Assembly (NCBI RefSeq): GCF_041956535.1
Contig: NW_027192235.1
Coordinates: 1 to 21,593, forward strand
Direction: 5' to 3'
DNA from: Calcarisporiella thermophila CBS 279.70
Taxonomy: Eukaryota; Calcarisporiellomycota
DNA: 21,593 bases
Shown here: piece by piece, positions 10,144 to 19,507 of the stretch
Layout of the letters: each line of letters starts with the position of its first letter
Position numbering within the stretch: position 1 is the stretch's first letter
Notes under the pieces: model-generated
The model's input: only the letters and a program-made list of their open reading frames with translations
Told to the model about the DNA's origin: nothing
Databases searched by the model: none
Translations under genes and position numbers: made by a program

Positions 10144-11831
10144 ATGACGATATATCTTCTTGATTACGGAGCAGGAAACGTGCGGAGCTTAGCGAATGCT
10201 GTGCATCATATAGGATATGATTTCGAGTGGGTGAAAGATCCTTCTGATATATCGAAAGCAGAGGTTTGGCTCTATTTGTTTATTTCTCTAATTTGCGTGT
10301 ATTCTCTTACATTACGTTCCGATTTGGTTAGAAACTTATCTTCCCAGGTGTGGGTGCATTCGCTAAAGCAATGGATGCTCTCACTGACAAGGGCTATGTT
10401 CCCGCTCTCCGCGATTATATTGCATCCGGAAAACCTTATATGGGGATTTGTGTTGGCATGCAAACACTTTTTGAGAGCTCTGAGGAGTCGCCTGCTACCC
10501 CTGGATTGGGTATACTTCCTGGGTGCGTTAAACGTTTGAGCAATGTGAATAAATCAGTGCCACATATGGGTTGGAATACGTGCAAAGTAATGCAGCGGGA
10601 ATCCTACGCGGTAACACCTGATAGAGCATTTTATTTTGTACACTCATATGCCGTTCCATCCAGTGGGGCAGATTGGGAATTGGGAAGAACAAAGTACGGG
10701 GATGAGGAGTTCGTGAGTGCAGTGAGATGGGGAAATGTATTCTGCACACAGTTTCATCCTGAAAAGAGCGGGTTTGCTGGGCTACGCGTGCTCCGCGCAT
10801 TTTTGCGAGGAGATGCATTTGCAAGCGAGATTAATACCGGTCTGGAGTTACATAAGAAGCAGTTAGGACTGACAAAACGCATAATCGCCTGTCTAGACGT
10901 ACGTGCCAATGATCAAGGCGACCTCGTCGTCACCAAGGGTGACCAATATGATGTACGAGAGAAAACAGGCGATGGTGAAGTACGAAATCTTGGTAAGCCT
11001 GTTGAGCTTGCAAAGCGATATTTTGATGAGGGTGCGGACGAAATTGCATTTCTCAATATTACGAGTTTCCGCGAATGCCCACTCCGAGATATGCCAATGC
11101 TTGAAGTATTACGACAAGCATCAAAGGAAGTATTTGTGCCACTGACAATCGGTGGAGGGATTCGGGATGTGATTGATCCAGATGGCACAAAACATCCAGC
11201 CCTGGAAGTGGCAGCAGAATACTTCAGAAGTGGTGCAGATAAGGTTTCCATAGGTAGCGACGCTGTGTATGCTGCCGAAGAGTATTGGAATAGAGGAGGG
11301 AAACCCACTGGTGACACGGCAATAGAATCTATTGCTAGCGCGTATGGATCGCAAGCTGTAGTGATATCTGTTGATCCAAAAAGAGTGTACGTCAAAGACC
11401 CAAATGAGACACAGCATCACTGTATTAAAACCGAGCTGCCCGGGCCTAACGGTGAAGCATATTGTTGGTACCAGTGCACCGTAAAGGGAGGGCGAGAATC
11501 TCGCGACTTTGATGTTCGTCAACTAGTTACTGCTTGTGAAGCGTTGGGCGCTGGCGAAATATTGTTGAATTGTATGGACCGCGATGGAACGAATTCAGGT
11601 TTTGACATAGAATTAATTCGGGATGTTAAGGCGGCTGTACGAATCCCAGTAGTTGCATCAAGTGGTGCAGGGAAAGTAGAGCACTTCTCAGAATGTTTTG
11701 ACCAAACGGATACTGAAGCTGCGTTAGCGGCCGGGATTTTCCACAGGAGAGAAGTTCCTATTGAGGCTGTGAAAGCTCACCTTGCAAACAAGAGAACGCC
11801 TGTGCGTGCAGTGGATGCGTGCCTAGATTGA
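10144..11831 (+). CDS. HIS7: Bifunctional imidazole glycerol phosphate synthase (glutamine amidotransferase/cyclase)
   Basis: Two exons, 10144-10263 and 10332-11831, with a 68-nt intron, encode 539 aa (yeast His7 is 552). The N-terminal HisH-like glutaminase has the nucleophile in MGICVGMQ (C80) and the partner residues in QFHPEKS (H182, E184). The junction restores KLIFPGVGAF. The C-terminal HisF-like barrel begins about residue 223 (RIIACLDVRAND, D229) and has LTIGGGIRD and VISVDPKR (D388). The enzyme uses glutamine-derived ammonia to convert PRFAR to imidazole glycerol phosphate plus AICAR, linking histidine to purine synthesis. Two Gcn4-type sites precede it. The donor GTTTGG departs from GTRAGT, but the restored motif leaves little doubt. 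The next gene starts only 123 nt downstream. Confidence 0.97.
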
Positions 11832-11954
11832 TAGATCTCTACAATTTTACAATAAAATTATTCGGAGTTTATAAACCTATTGACAAGTAATGAGTCGCGG
11901 GATATTTTTTTTTTTTTCTTCACAATACCTCGAAACCGCTTAATCTCAGTGTTG

Positions 11955-12985
11955 ATGCTGAAATCTTTTCTTCTCCGTTCATCTTCTTTGATTTCGCGGC
12001 GCTACTACACGACAACGACAATGGGTCGGCTAGAAGGAAAAAACGTTTTAATGTATTCAATTTAAAAATAGGTTTGAAAATTTAGAAAAATTTACACGGC
12101 TTTTCACATTCTTTAGCACTGGCGCGAGCGCAGGCATAGGTGAAGCGTGTGCGAGGCTATTTGCGAAAGAAAATGCAAATTTGGTAAAACAGATTGACCA
12201 GGACAATGATTTCTCCCATTTTAATCTATCCGCTCTAATCAGATTCTCACGGCCCGCCGCCTCGAACGCCTTGATGCTCTGCGAGAAGGTATTCTTTCCA
12301 AACACCCGAATCTAACAGTACACTGTGCACAGCTTGACGTGCGAAATAAACTTGCTGTTGATGGATTATTACCTTCGCTGCCCTCCGAATTACAAGAGGT
12401 GGATGTGCTAGTTAATAATGCCGGGTTAGTGATTGGGTTGGATCATGTTGTGGATGTGTCAGAGGAGGCAATCAACACTATGATTGATACTAACGTGAAG
12501 GGACTGGTCTGTATTCTTGACCCTCAGAGGAATCACTTATGATTCTTAACCCTATTTTTCCTTAGCTCTATGTCACTCAAGCAATCTTAAAGGGCATGAA
12601 AGAGCGTAATCGTGGCCACATCATTAATATCGGCTCGGTCTCAGGCACGCAAGTATATCCTGGCGGTGGCACTTATTGTGGCACTAAACATTTTGTGGAT
12701 GCCATTACTCGTACTCTTCTGCTCGAGCTTGTGAGCACTCCAATCCGCGTGACTCAAATTAACCCTGGGATGGTTGAGACAGAATTCTCGCTTGTGCGAT
12801 TCAAAGGAGACAAGGACCGGGCCGAAAAAGTTTATGAAGGTCTACAGCCTCTTACAGGAGAGGACATTGCTGAGCTCGTTGTTTTTGCGGCTGGACGGCC
12901 CCCACATGTCAATGTGGCGGATGTGCTAGTGTTTCCAGTGAATCAAGCAACTGCCTCCGTTTCTCACCGGGAGCCAAAGAAGTGA
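11955..12985 (+). CDS. Short-chain dehydrogenase, YMR226C/YdfG type, with possible mitochondrial presequence
   Basis: Four exons, 11955-12052, 12117-12183, 12243-12506 and 12566-12985, with introns of 64, 59 and 59 nt, encode 282 aa. Classical SDR features: the nucleotide-binding TGASAGIG (34-41), NNAG (113-116), catalytic S167 in NIGSVSG, and Y180/K184 in YCGTK. TARRLERL after the second beta strand suggests NADP preference. The C-terminal GMVETEFSLVRFKGDK and FPVNQA match the yeast YMR226C family, which oxidises serine, allo-threonine and related 3-hydroxy acids. Residues 1-22 are basic and rich in Ser, Thr and Leu, like a mitochondrial presequence. A second in-frame ATG (12021, residue 23) has a better context and starts where cytosolic relatives begin. 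The third donor, GTCTGT, is weak, but the join restores NVKGLLYVTQA. Confidence 0.92.
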
Positions 12986-13225
12986 GCTGATATATATATA
13001 AGTTACATTTTATTTAAAAAAAAAAACAGGGTAAATATTTAGATATGATCCGTTTTTCATTTTCCCAACTATAAAATGGTATATCCTATTCAGCACAACT
13101 AAATCCAAAGAGTAGTAGTAAGGCTTCTTGTTTACGTTCGCACTCAAACTTAGATGAAATATATGAATCAGAATCCACGCAAATAAAGTAGCAATAAAGA
13201 GTTTGGGAAAATAAAAAGCAAAATT

Positions 13226-14958
13226 TTATTGGTGTATCCAAATTTGTTTTGCGATTGCCGGTACTCCATCCCCCCTAAGGACGAATAACCAATGTTTTCC
13301 TGGTGGGAATATGTTCGCATTTGGAGGGGAAGTAACCGCGAGCTCCACAATACGTCCATTAACGGACTTGACAGTATTGCGCATTCCAACCTGTCTCTGT
13401 GACATATGCGTCGAATGTGTGGAAAATCCAAGATTCACAAGTACTGTGCGTACTGGCGTACCTTTGGCGTCTTGCCCAAGGTCAACACTAATTTTGAAGG
13501 TTTCTCCGTACTGAATCTCCGCGGGGAATGCCACAATTTGTGGGCGTTTAGTCCCAGTGAGTAGGTAATCCGGAGAATATGCCTCGACACGGAATTCCGT
13601 CTCCTTCGAAATACGGGAATGGGGGTTTGATCCGGCCACCCATACACGTCCATCGGGTATTAGCATAGCAACTGGATTGGAAAGAAAAAGAATTCTTTAT
13701 CGACTTTTTTCTACTTTAAACCCTAATGCTTTCTTTAATAAATTACCTGAGTGGTATATTCTTGCAATATCGGAAGGAGCTAGTAGTCGGAATCGCTTTC
13801 CCGCGGGCTCATTGTATTTGTAGAGTACAGGTATTGTTTGAGGATCCTTAGCATTCGAATAGCCTGCAAATCCAGTTTGTGCTCCATTAACGATCATGAG
13901 ATTTCCGTCGGCAAGGAGGGTAAGATCTGGCATGGTTCGACGATTAGGCATACGCTCAGTGGTCCACGTGGGATTAGCGTCGAGAGGTGCTATGCGGATG
14001 CATGTGTCATCAGCTTTTAGGGCACGATCCATTGCTTGAGCTCCGCCACATACTACAATTTCTGCCCTATAGTTGTTTGAAGGATCAAGAGGTAAAAGCG
14101 CAGTGCCTCCAGTAAGTGGATATGTGCGTGCAACTCCAGGAACGCGTGGAAGTTCCTTGACAGTACGGTGTTGCACCCAGTCATAGATAACACTATCTTT
14201 GTTTGAGAGGACAAATAAGTTTCCGTTAGGAAGAACGATTATCTGTGGGTAAAGGTTGTAAGGGATTGTAGTGCGTAGGATTGGCAATTCATAATTTGGA
14301 GCTTCGCCTGGCTTGCGGGGAAAAATCTCATATGTGGGATTATTATATCGTGCTGCTACTGCACCTTGCCCCTTTGTGGATCCACCAGCGATTAATACGC
14401 GACCATCAGGAAGAGTGACTGCGGTCGGGTACCAGCGGTTGCTACTCATATGTTTACCCCCGGGGTTCTCCAAAATCTGGCACGAATTGTCTGAGCAAGG
14501 CTTGAAGATTCGGACTGTTTGAAAGCCAATATCAGCAGGAACAGTGTCTTTATCGTGGATAGGAATATCTCCTCCGAACTCAATCAGGGTGCCATCTCCA
14601 AGAAATGATCCTGCGCTACAAAAACTGTTGGTTTTAAGACGTAGTGGGCGAGCTTTGTTCGTGTTGAGATCATATTCGCTCGCCCATGCAAAAGTTCCGT
14701 CGGGAAATGTGAGCTCAGATGGTTCAGCTAATAATATATAAAGTAACTGGTAAATAGAACGAAAATTAAATAGCTGTGAGCGAAGCGCCGACGTTTACCT
14801 TTATCAATTATGACAATTTTGCTTTCGGTTGTAAGAACTGCGTGCATAGCAGGAACGCCGGACCTACCGATTACTTTCCATGAGCCTTGAGCTGCTACAT
14901 TCGATGGGGTGAGAGAAATTGCCAACAACGCTGACAAACTTGACAATGAAAAGATCAT
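13226..14958 (-). CDS. Secreted glyoxal-oxidase-like copper-radical oxidase (AA5 family)
   Basis: Three exons on the minus strand, 14958-14799, 14727-13747 and 13671-13226, with introns of 71 and 75 nt, encode 528 aa. Residues 1-23 form a signal peptide with likely cleavage after VAA. The glyoxal oxidase N-terminal beta-propeller is followed by a C-terminal DUF1929 domain (about 420-528). The copper and radical ligands of characterised glyoxal oxidases are all present: C90 in NSFCSAG (Cys-Tyr partner), Y153 in RWYPT, Y378 and H379 in ARIYHS, and H466 in STHSTHMSQR. The second splice restores YHSVAMLIPDGRVWVAGSNP. The enzyme should oxidise aldehydes or primary alcohols outside the cell and make hydrogen peroxide. 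The exact substrate cannot be read from sequence. It converges with the dehydrogenase gene, with 240 nt between stop codons. Confidence 0.93.
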
Positions 14959-15734
14959 CCAAACGCGAGGAGAATATCTAATAGAAGATTAAAGAGAAGG
15001 AGGGAGGATAGAAGAAAAGGTGGTGGACTGGGTCCTTTTCTAATGTGTTTGAAGGAGAAAAATAATCCGGGGAACTAAAGGAGAGATAAAAAAGGGAGAA
15101 GAAGGGAATAATATGTAACAACTTATATAAAACTTTTTACTCAATTCGAATTGTGTGATGGGCAAAACAATTCAATCGGTATTAACGAATGTCACTTGAA
15201 AAGAAAAGAAAAAAGAATGTTGGGAATGCGATGAAGAAGAAAAAGGATACTGTAAAAATGTAAATATATTTATAAGATCTATTTTTGGATGATTGTAATA
15301 TCCGCGCTCAATCGGAATGCTTGACGTCAAAAAGAGGAAGAAGGAATAAGGAAACATCTCGCTGATCCTACATGAAAAATTCAGTGTGTTATTCATAAAA
15401 ACCAAATCTAGGCAAATGAAGAAACAGTCACATATTTCAATTACGGCTTGATAAAATATTTAGGTTAGGTTATTGGTGGCTTATTGAAAATCGAATCTGA
15501 AAGAAAATCTCGGTGTGTTTACAGTTATTAGAACTCCTTCGTTTTTTTCCACACGTTTCTCTCGCGGTTCGCTCCTCGGTAGTTCAAAAACTGTGTATTT
15601 TCTCTCTTCTTTGCTTAGCAACATTTCTTTGTTGAAAATCATAAATCAAAAGGAAATTCTTTTGATTATTTTCTATTCTCATTGCATTTTATTCACGATT
15701 CCTATTATTTTCGGCCCTTTATTGCAGTAATAAA
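14959..15734. promoter_or_regulatory. Divergent promoter region of the copper-radical oxidase and HSP60 genes
   Basis: About 776 nt. Purine-rich GAGAA/GGAG tracts lie at 14990-15110 next to the oxidase start, and T/C-rich sequence at 15530-15725 precedes HSP60. It contains a perfect CRE palindrome at 15322-15329. I could not find a clean heat-shock element (alternating nGAAn units). A 77-codon minus ORF here (15172-15405) has no family features. Confidence 0.55.
15322..15329. promoter_or_regulatory. CRE-like palindrome TGACGTCA
   Basis: A perfect 8-bp ATF/CREB site, 364 nt from the oxidase ATG and 406 nt from the HSP60 ATG. bZIP stress regulators bind this sequence in other fungi. Which of the two genes it serves, if either, is unknown. 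Confidence 0.45.
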
Positions 15735-17569
15735 ATGAATCGCTTGGCAAGTAAAATTCCTCTAGCTCGTCTTCCTACGACACTTTCTACGGTGCGCACC
15801 CCTGTCCTTTCTCGCTTCTATTCTTCGCACAAGGACCTCAAGTTTGGTGTTGAGGGACGCGCTGGATTGTTGCGCGGCGTAGATATGCTCGCCAAGGCTG
15901 TCAGTGTCACCCTTGGTCCCAAGGGCCGCAATGTTCTAATTGAGCAACCATATGGTAGCCCAAAGATTACTAAGGATGGTGTCACTGTTGCCAAGAGCAT
16001 TACCCTTAAAGACAAATTTGAAAATCTTGGCGCTCGGTAAGTAAATTTTGAAATTTCGTATTTGTTAATTATTTTTGGAATGCAAATGTTTACTAATATT
16101 CCCTCATGTACAGCCTCGTGCAGGATGTAGCTAACAAAACCAATGAGATCGCAGGCGATGGTACTACTACGGCCACTGTGCTCACCCGCGCTATTTTCTC
16201 AGAAGGCGTTAAAAACGTAGCTGCAGGATGCAACCCTATGGATCTTCGTCGTGGTGTGCAACTTGCTGTAGATGCTGTAGTTGATTTCCTCAAGCAGAAC
16301 AGCCGTGTTATCACTACAACTGAGGAAGTTGCGCAGGTGGCAACCATCTCTGCAAATGGCGATAAACACGTTGGACAACTGATCGCCAATGCAATGGAGA
16401 AGGTTGGAAAAGAAGGTGTCATTACAGTCAAAGAGGGCAAGACTATCGATGACGAACTTGAAGTAACTGAGGGCATGCGATTTGATCGAGGATATATCTC
16501 GCCCTACTTCATCACTGATCCCAAGACTGGCAAAATCGAGTTCGAGAAGCCCCTTATCTTATTGTCAGAAAAGAAGATTTCGCTTCTTCAGGATATTCTT
16601 CCGTCGCTCGAGGCCGCAGCTACACAGCGTCGTCCTCTGCTTATTGTTGCTGAAGACTTAGATGGTGAGGCTCTCGCTGCATGCATTCTAAACAAGCTCC
16701 GTGGCCAAGTCCAAGTTGCAGCTGTAAAGGCTCCTGGATTCGGCGACAATCGCAAGTCTATTCTTGGTGACTTGGCTATCCTCACAGATGGTACAGTATT
16801 TTCGGATGATCTTGACTTGAAACTCGAACGTGCTACGCCTGACATGCTCGGCACCACCGGATCTGTTACCATCACGAAGGAGGACACTATTCTTCTTAAT
16901 GGCTCTGGTGCGAAGGAGGCAATTCAGCAGCGTTGCGAGCAGATCCGCTCCGCAATGCAAGATGCCACTGAGTACGAGAAAGAGAAGCTCCAAGAGCGCC
17001 TTGCCAAACTCTCCGGCGGTGTCGCAGTGATTAAGGTTGGTGGTGCATCGGAAGTCGAAGTTGGTGAGAAGAAAGATCGCTTCGTTGATGCTCTGAACGC
17101 CACCCGTGCTGCAGTTGAGGAGGGTATTGTCCCTGGTGGTGGAACAGCGTTGCTCAAGGCTACCCGAGTGCTTGACCAACTAAAACCTGCTAACTTTGAT
17201 CAGCAACTTGGTGTGAATATCATCCGCGCCGCTCTTACCCGTCCCTGCCGTACCATTGTAGAGAATGCCGGTGAGGAAGGATCTGTCGTTGTTGGTAAGC
17301 TGCTGGCTGAACATGCAGATAACTTCAACATGGGCTATGATGCCGCAAACTCGGAATACACAGATATGATTTCCAAGGGTATTCTTGACCCCCTTAAGGT
17401 AGTCCGTACAGCTCTTGTTGATGCTTCTGGAGTCGCATCACTCCTTACTACCACCGAATGCATGGTTGTCGATGCACCCGAAGAGAAAGTTGCTGGCCCA
17501 ATGGGAGGTATGGGAGGTATGGGTGGCATGGGTGGCATGGGTGGCATGGGTGGTATGGGAATGATGTAA
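15735..17569 (+). CDS. HSP60: Mitochondrial chaperonin HSP60
   Basis: Two exons, 15735-16036 and 16114-17569, with a 77-nt intron (TACTAAT branch site, CAG end), encode 585 aa. The N-terminus of about 35 residues is basic and Ser/Thr/Leu-rich, a typical matrix-targeting sequence before [14 protein letters not shown]. The group I chaperonin core has [10 protein letters not shown], the ATP-site GDGTTTAT (115-122), D426 (the GroEL D398 equivalent) and [12 protein letters not shown] (433-444). The C-terminus is the usual flexible Gly-Gly-Met repeat ending GMM. The protein folds imported proteins in the mitochondrial matrix as a ring with Hsp10. Codon use is richer in C-ending codons than in the neighbours, as expected for high expression. 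It is complete and intact. Confidence 0.98.
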
Positions 17570-17855
17570 AATTTCAAAACTAATGTTCATTTATAAAGTA
17601 TAATAAAATTAAATATATACACATAGATAATAAACTAAGAGATTTCCAAATTAATTAACTTTGATCTTACTATAATGCATACAGCTGACAAATGAAGATA
17701 ACTGCTAAATGATTTGGAAATTGTTTTTAATCTAACTTTAAACCATTGCATTTTTCTCGGCCGATTTTAACTTAAGCTAAATTTTAAAATCTCAAATACA
17801 GTTTAGCATAATGGTAACAATGGTAATTGCAAACTTTGTAATGTAAAATTTTTTC
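17570..17855. other. HSP60 3' flank
   Basis: About 290 nt of AT-rich sequence with a TAATAAA-type poly(A) signal near 17600, then no recognisable feature up to tRNA-Leu. Confidence 0.5.
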
Positions 17856-17859
17856 AAAA
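17856..17859 (-). terminator. Pol III terminator of tRNA-Leu
   Basis: Four T on the minus strand directly after the discriminator base, with a second run of six T about 9 nt further on. Confidence 0.7.
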
Positions 17860-17943
17860 TGGTGACAGTGGGATTCGAACCCACGCCTGCTTACGCAGAT
17901 TAGAACTTGAGTCTAACGTCTTAGACCGCTCGACCATATCACC
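17860..17943 (-). tRNA. tRNA-Leu (anticodon CAA)
   Basis: An 84-nt class II tRNA on the minus strand. Acceptor GGTGATA/TGTCACC has one G-T pair. The anticodon arm TTAGA, CTCAAGT, TCTAA gives anticodon CAA, which reads UUG. The long variable arm pairs CTGC with GCAG. The T arm GTGGG, TTCGAAT, CCCAC is perfect. The discriminator is A. There is no intron. Confidence 0.96.
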
Positions 17944-18016
17944 TTCTGATTCGTTGTGTTGTTGGAATCGTATCGAGATATGTGCAGTAGGACAATCAAG
18001 CCAAGCCACGTAATCC

Positions 18017-18031
18017 CTCAAGCCCTGCTAT
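18017..18031. repeat. Target-site duplication, left copy
   Basis: CTCAAGCCCTGCTAT, identical over 15 bp to 19493-19507, flanks the poly(A)-ended element. It starts 74 nt upstream of the tRNA-Leu 5' end. Confidence 0.9.
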
Positions 18032-19172
18032 GCTCGACTACGACGCAAGCGAGGATGACCAGCGTTCCCCTGATATCCATCCATCCTATGCGGATGCCTT
18101 ACGCGTAGCATGCACCCAGAAAACCAAAGACCCAGGCGAGAAACCTACCCTGGAGAATGTTAACACAAGCCCGCCGAGATCCTCTTTCAAAAACTCGGTT
18201 ACATTCAAGTTTTCGCGTTTTGAGTTCTCATCCCAAGAGGCAGTGAAGCTACTGCATGAGAAGTATCAAAAACGAGTAGCAGCTATCAAGATCCTGGGAC
18301 AGTCCAAGACCATCATTCTCGCATTCCGGAATGAAGTGGACACTCATGGAGTAATCAAAGAAGGTTTTTACGCGAATGATAGGAAGGTTCCGTGTTTTAA
18401 GACAATCTCCAACTCCCAGAGAGTACTAAACGTCAGAATTAATGACCTCCCCGGTCAGGAAGAGGAAACTCTCAGAGTGAAATTGGAAGCAGCCTTGTCC
18501 AAGTTTGCCAGAGTCATCCAGATCGACTTTCAATATTACGGCAACACAGGGTGGTTGCAAGACCACTGCTACGCCATACTCGAACCGAACCCAGAGACCC
18601 CGGAACCTTTGGAAAATATCCTACCTCGCCAATTGGCCATCGATGAGGATTAAGTAATCCTTTCTTGGAGAGGATCTACTCCAGTGTGCAATTACTGTAA
18701 GACTCCTGGCCACATACGCGTAGAATGTGCAAAGAAGAATAAGCAGCATCAAGAATATAAACCCGTCCAAACCCCTACCCCGCTCAATCGCGAAATCACG
18801 CCAGACAGAATGAATACAGACAACGAGGCGGAGAGGTCAGAGAAGAAACAGGAAGATACCAGCAAACCATTCAGCACTCATCAGATAAACACACCTAATA
18901 CCATCCCCCTAGGATCCAAAGTATTCAGCGAAATAACCGGTTTTGAACTATCCACTGTGCCAGCCAAGAGGAGTCCCGAAATCAAAACGGTGAACCTGCA
19001 AGAATTCCTTGCATCCCAAAAGCATATGAAGTTCGACTTCAGTCCTACGCGGATCGACCACCCAACACGGAAAACTATCTCTAGGCCAAAAAGCCCATCA
19101 AAGAACAAGAGCCCCTTAAAGACCAAGGGCCTCCCTAAGGAAAAAGCGGCCAGTAGTCCCAATGGAACATGA
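18030..19172 (+). pseudogene. LINE ORF1 (gag-like, CCHC zinc knuckle) with one in-frame stop
   Basis: One continuous frame of 380 codons is broken only by TAA at 18651-18653. The N-terminal part (about residues 1-207) starts MLDYDASEDD, has SYADALRVA near residue 20, and an RRM-like alpha/beta region (about 55-200) typical of ORF1 proteins of Tad/I-type LINEs. After the stop, VILSWRGSTPVCNYC leads into the knuckle CNYCKTPGHIRVEC (C-x2-C-x4-H-x4-C), then a Lys/Pro/Ser-rich basic tail (SPSKNKSPLKTK). ORF1 proteins bind the element RNA and act as nucleic-acid chaperones. The stop separates the two functional halves. It may be decay, or in principle readthrough. The ORF1 stop overlaps an ATG (ATGA, 19169-19172). 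Confidence 0.8.
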
Positions 19173-19288
19173 GCTTAGATATATATTACAGCGACAGTAA
19201 ATATCATTCTCTCTCAGCACCTTTGCTCTCTGCATATCAAACGGTATGCGAGAGTAAAGAAAATTTATCTATCTACATATGTAGATAA
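19169..19288 (+). other. 39-codon ORF overlapping the ORF1 stop (possible ORF2 start remnant)
   Basis: The ATG overlaps the ORF1 TGA in an ATGA arrangement, as in coupled ORF1/ORF2 pairs of some LINEs. The short product (MSLDIYYSDSKYHS...) does not resemble an endonuclease N-terminus. It may be the leftover start of a deleted ORF2 or chance. Confidence 0.25.
19270..19287. repeat. 18-bp perfect palindrome
   Basis: TATCTACATATGTAGATA equals its own reverse complement. It lies in the element's 3' UTR and overlaps the next palindrome by 5 bp. Confidence 0.9.
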
Positions 19289-19308
19289 TGAAATGCATTT
19301 CATTATCT
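19283..19308. repeat. 26-bp perfect palindrome
   Basis: Centred on ATGCAT, with arms AGATAATGAAATG and CATTTCATTATCT. As RNA it could form a hairpin or mediate dimerisation. Confidence 0.9.
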
Positions 19309-19381
19309 TATATACTCAAGCATTCAAATCAACCAACTCTAACAATCTATCTACCTTCTTCTTATTTGTAAACCACTTCAA

Positions 19382-19432
19382 GGTAGGCTGGGGGCAGTAC
19401 CCAGGTGATTTTGACGTAGAAGTTACCCTACC
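19382..19432 (+). other. Nested stem-loop near the element 3' end
   Basis: Outer stem GGTAGG (19382-19387) pairs with CCTACC (19427-19432). An inner stem CTGGG (19388-19392) with CCCAG (19400-19404) stacks directly on its 5' arm. It lies about 45 nt before the A tail, where LINE reverse transcriptases often recognise template RNA. Confidence 0.6.
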
Positions 19433-19492
19433 GTTTTAACTGTACAGGAGACTTTTCAATAAAAAGTTTCCTTAGTTGAAAAAAAAAAAAAA

Positions 19493-19507
19493 CTCAAGCC
19501 CTGCTAT
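19493..19507. repeat. Target-site duplication, right copy
   Basis: CTCAAGCCCTGCTAT directly follows the poly(A) tract and is identical to 18017-18031. Confidence 0.9.

Larger units (their letters stand above)
18032..19492 (+). mobile_element. ORF1-only non-LTR retroelement (HAL1-like half-LINE), 1.46 kb
   Basis: Bounded by the perfect 15-bp duplications and ending in 14 A (19479-19492). A poly(A) signal AATAAA at 19458-19463 lies 15 nt before the tail. This is the signature of LINE-mediated integration of a polyadenylated transcript. The only coding content is a LINE-type ORF1 (gag-like) with a zinc knuckle. No endonuclease or reverse transcriptase lies between ORF1 and the 3' UTR, so it would need enzymes from another element. 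The left junction falls within the ORF1 start codon (AT from the duplication, G from the element), so the copy may be 5'-truncated or the junction may be microhomology. The near-identical TSD and unbroken A tail suggest a fairly recent insertion. Confidence 0.85.

Noticed and set aside
10913-11522. Minus-strand ORFs of 133 and 160 codons opposite HIS7
   Set aside because: Antisense shadows of the HisF domain with no recognisable motifs.
15172-15405. 77-codon minus ORF in the HSP60/oxidase promoter
   Set aside because: Phe/Ser-rich low-complexity translation of regulatory DNA; no start context or homology recognised.
15500-15734. Heat-shock element upstream of HSP60
   Set aside because: GAA and TTC triplets occur but not with the required 2-nt alternating spacing.
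16093-17179. Long minus-strand ORFs opposite HSP60 (16093-16476, 16588-16887, 16688-17179)
   Set aside because: They are shadows of a strongly conserved chaperonin frame and have no family features.
18030-19172. The gag-like ORF as a cellular zinc-knuckle gene
   Set aside because: The perfect target-site duplication, poly(A) tail and internal stop show that it is a retroelement insertion.
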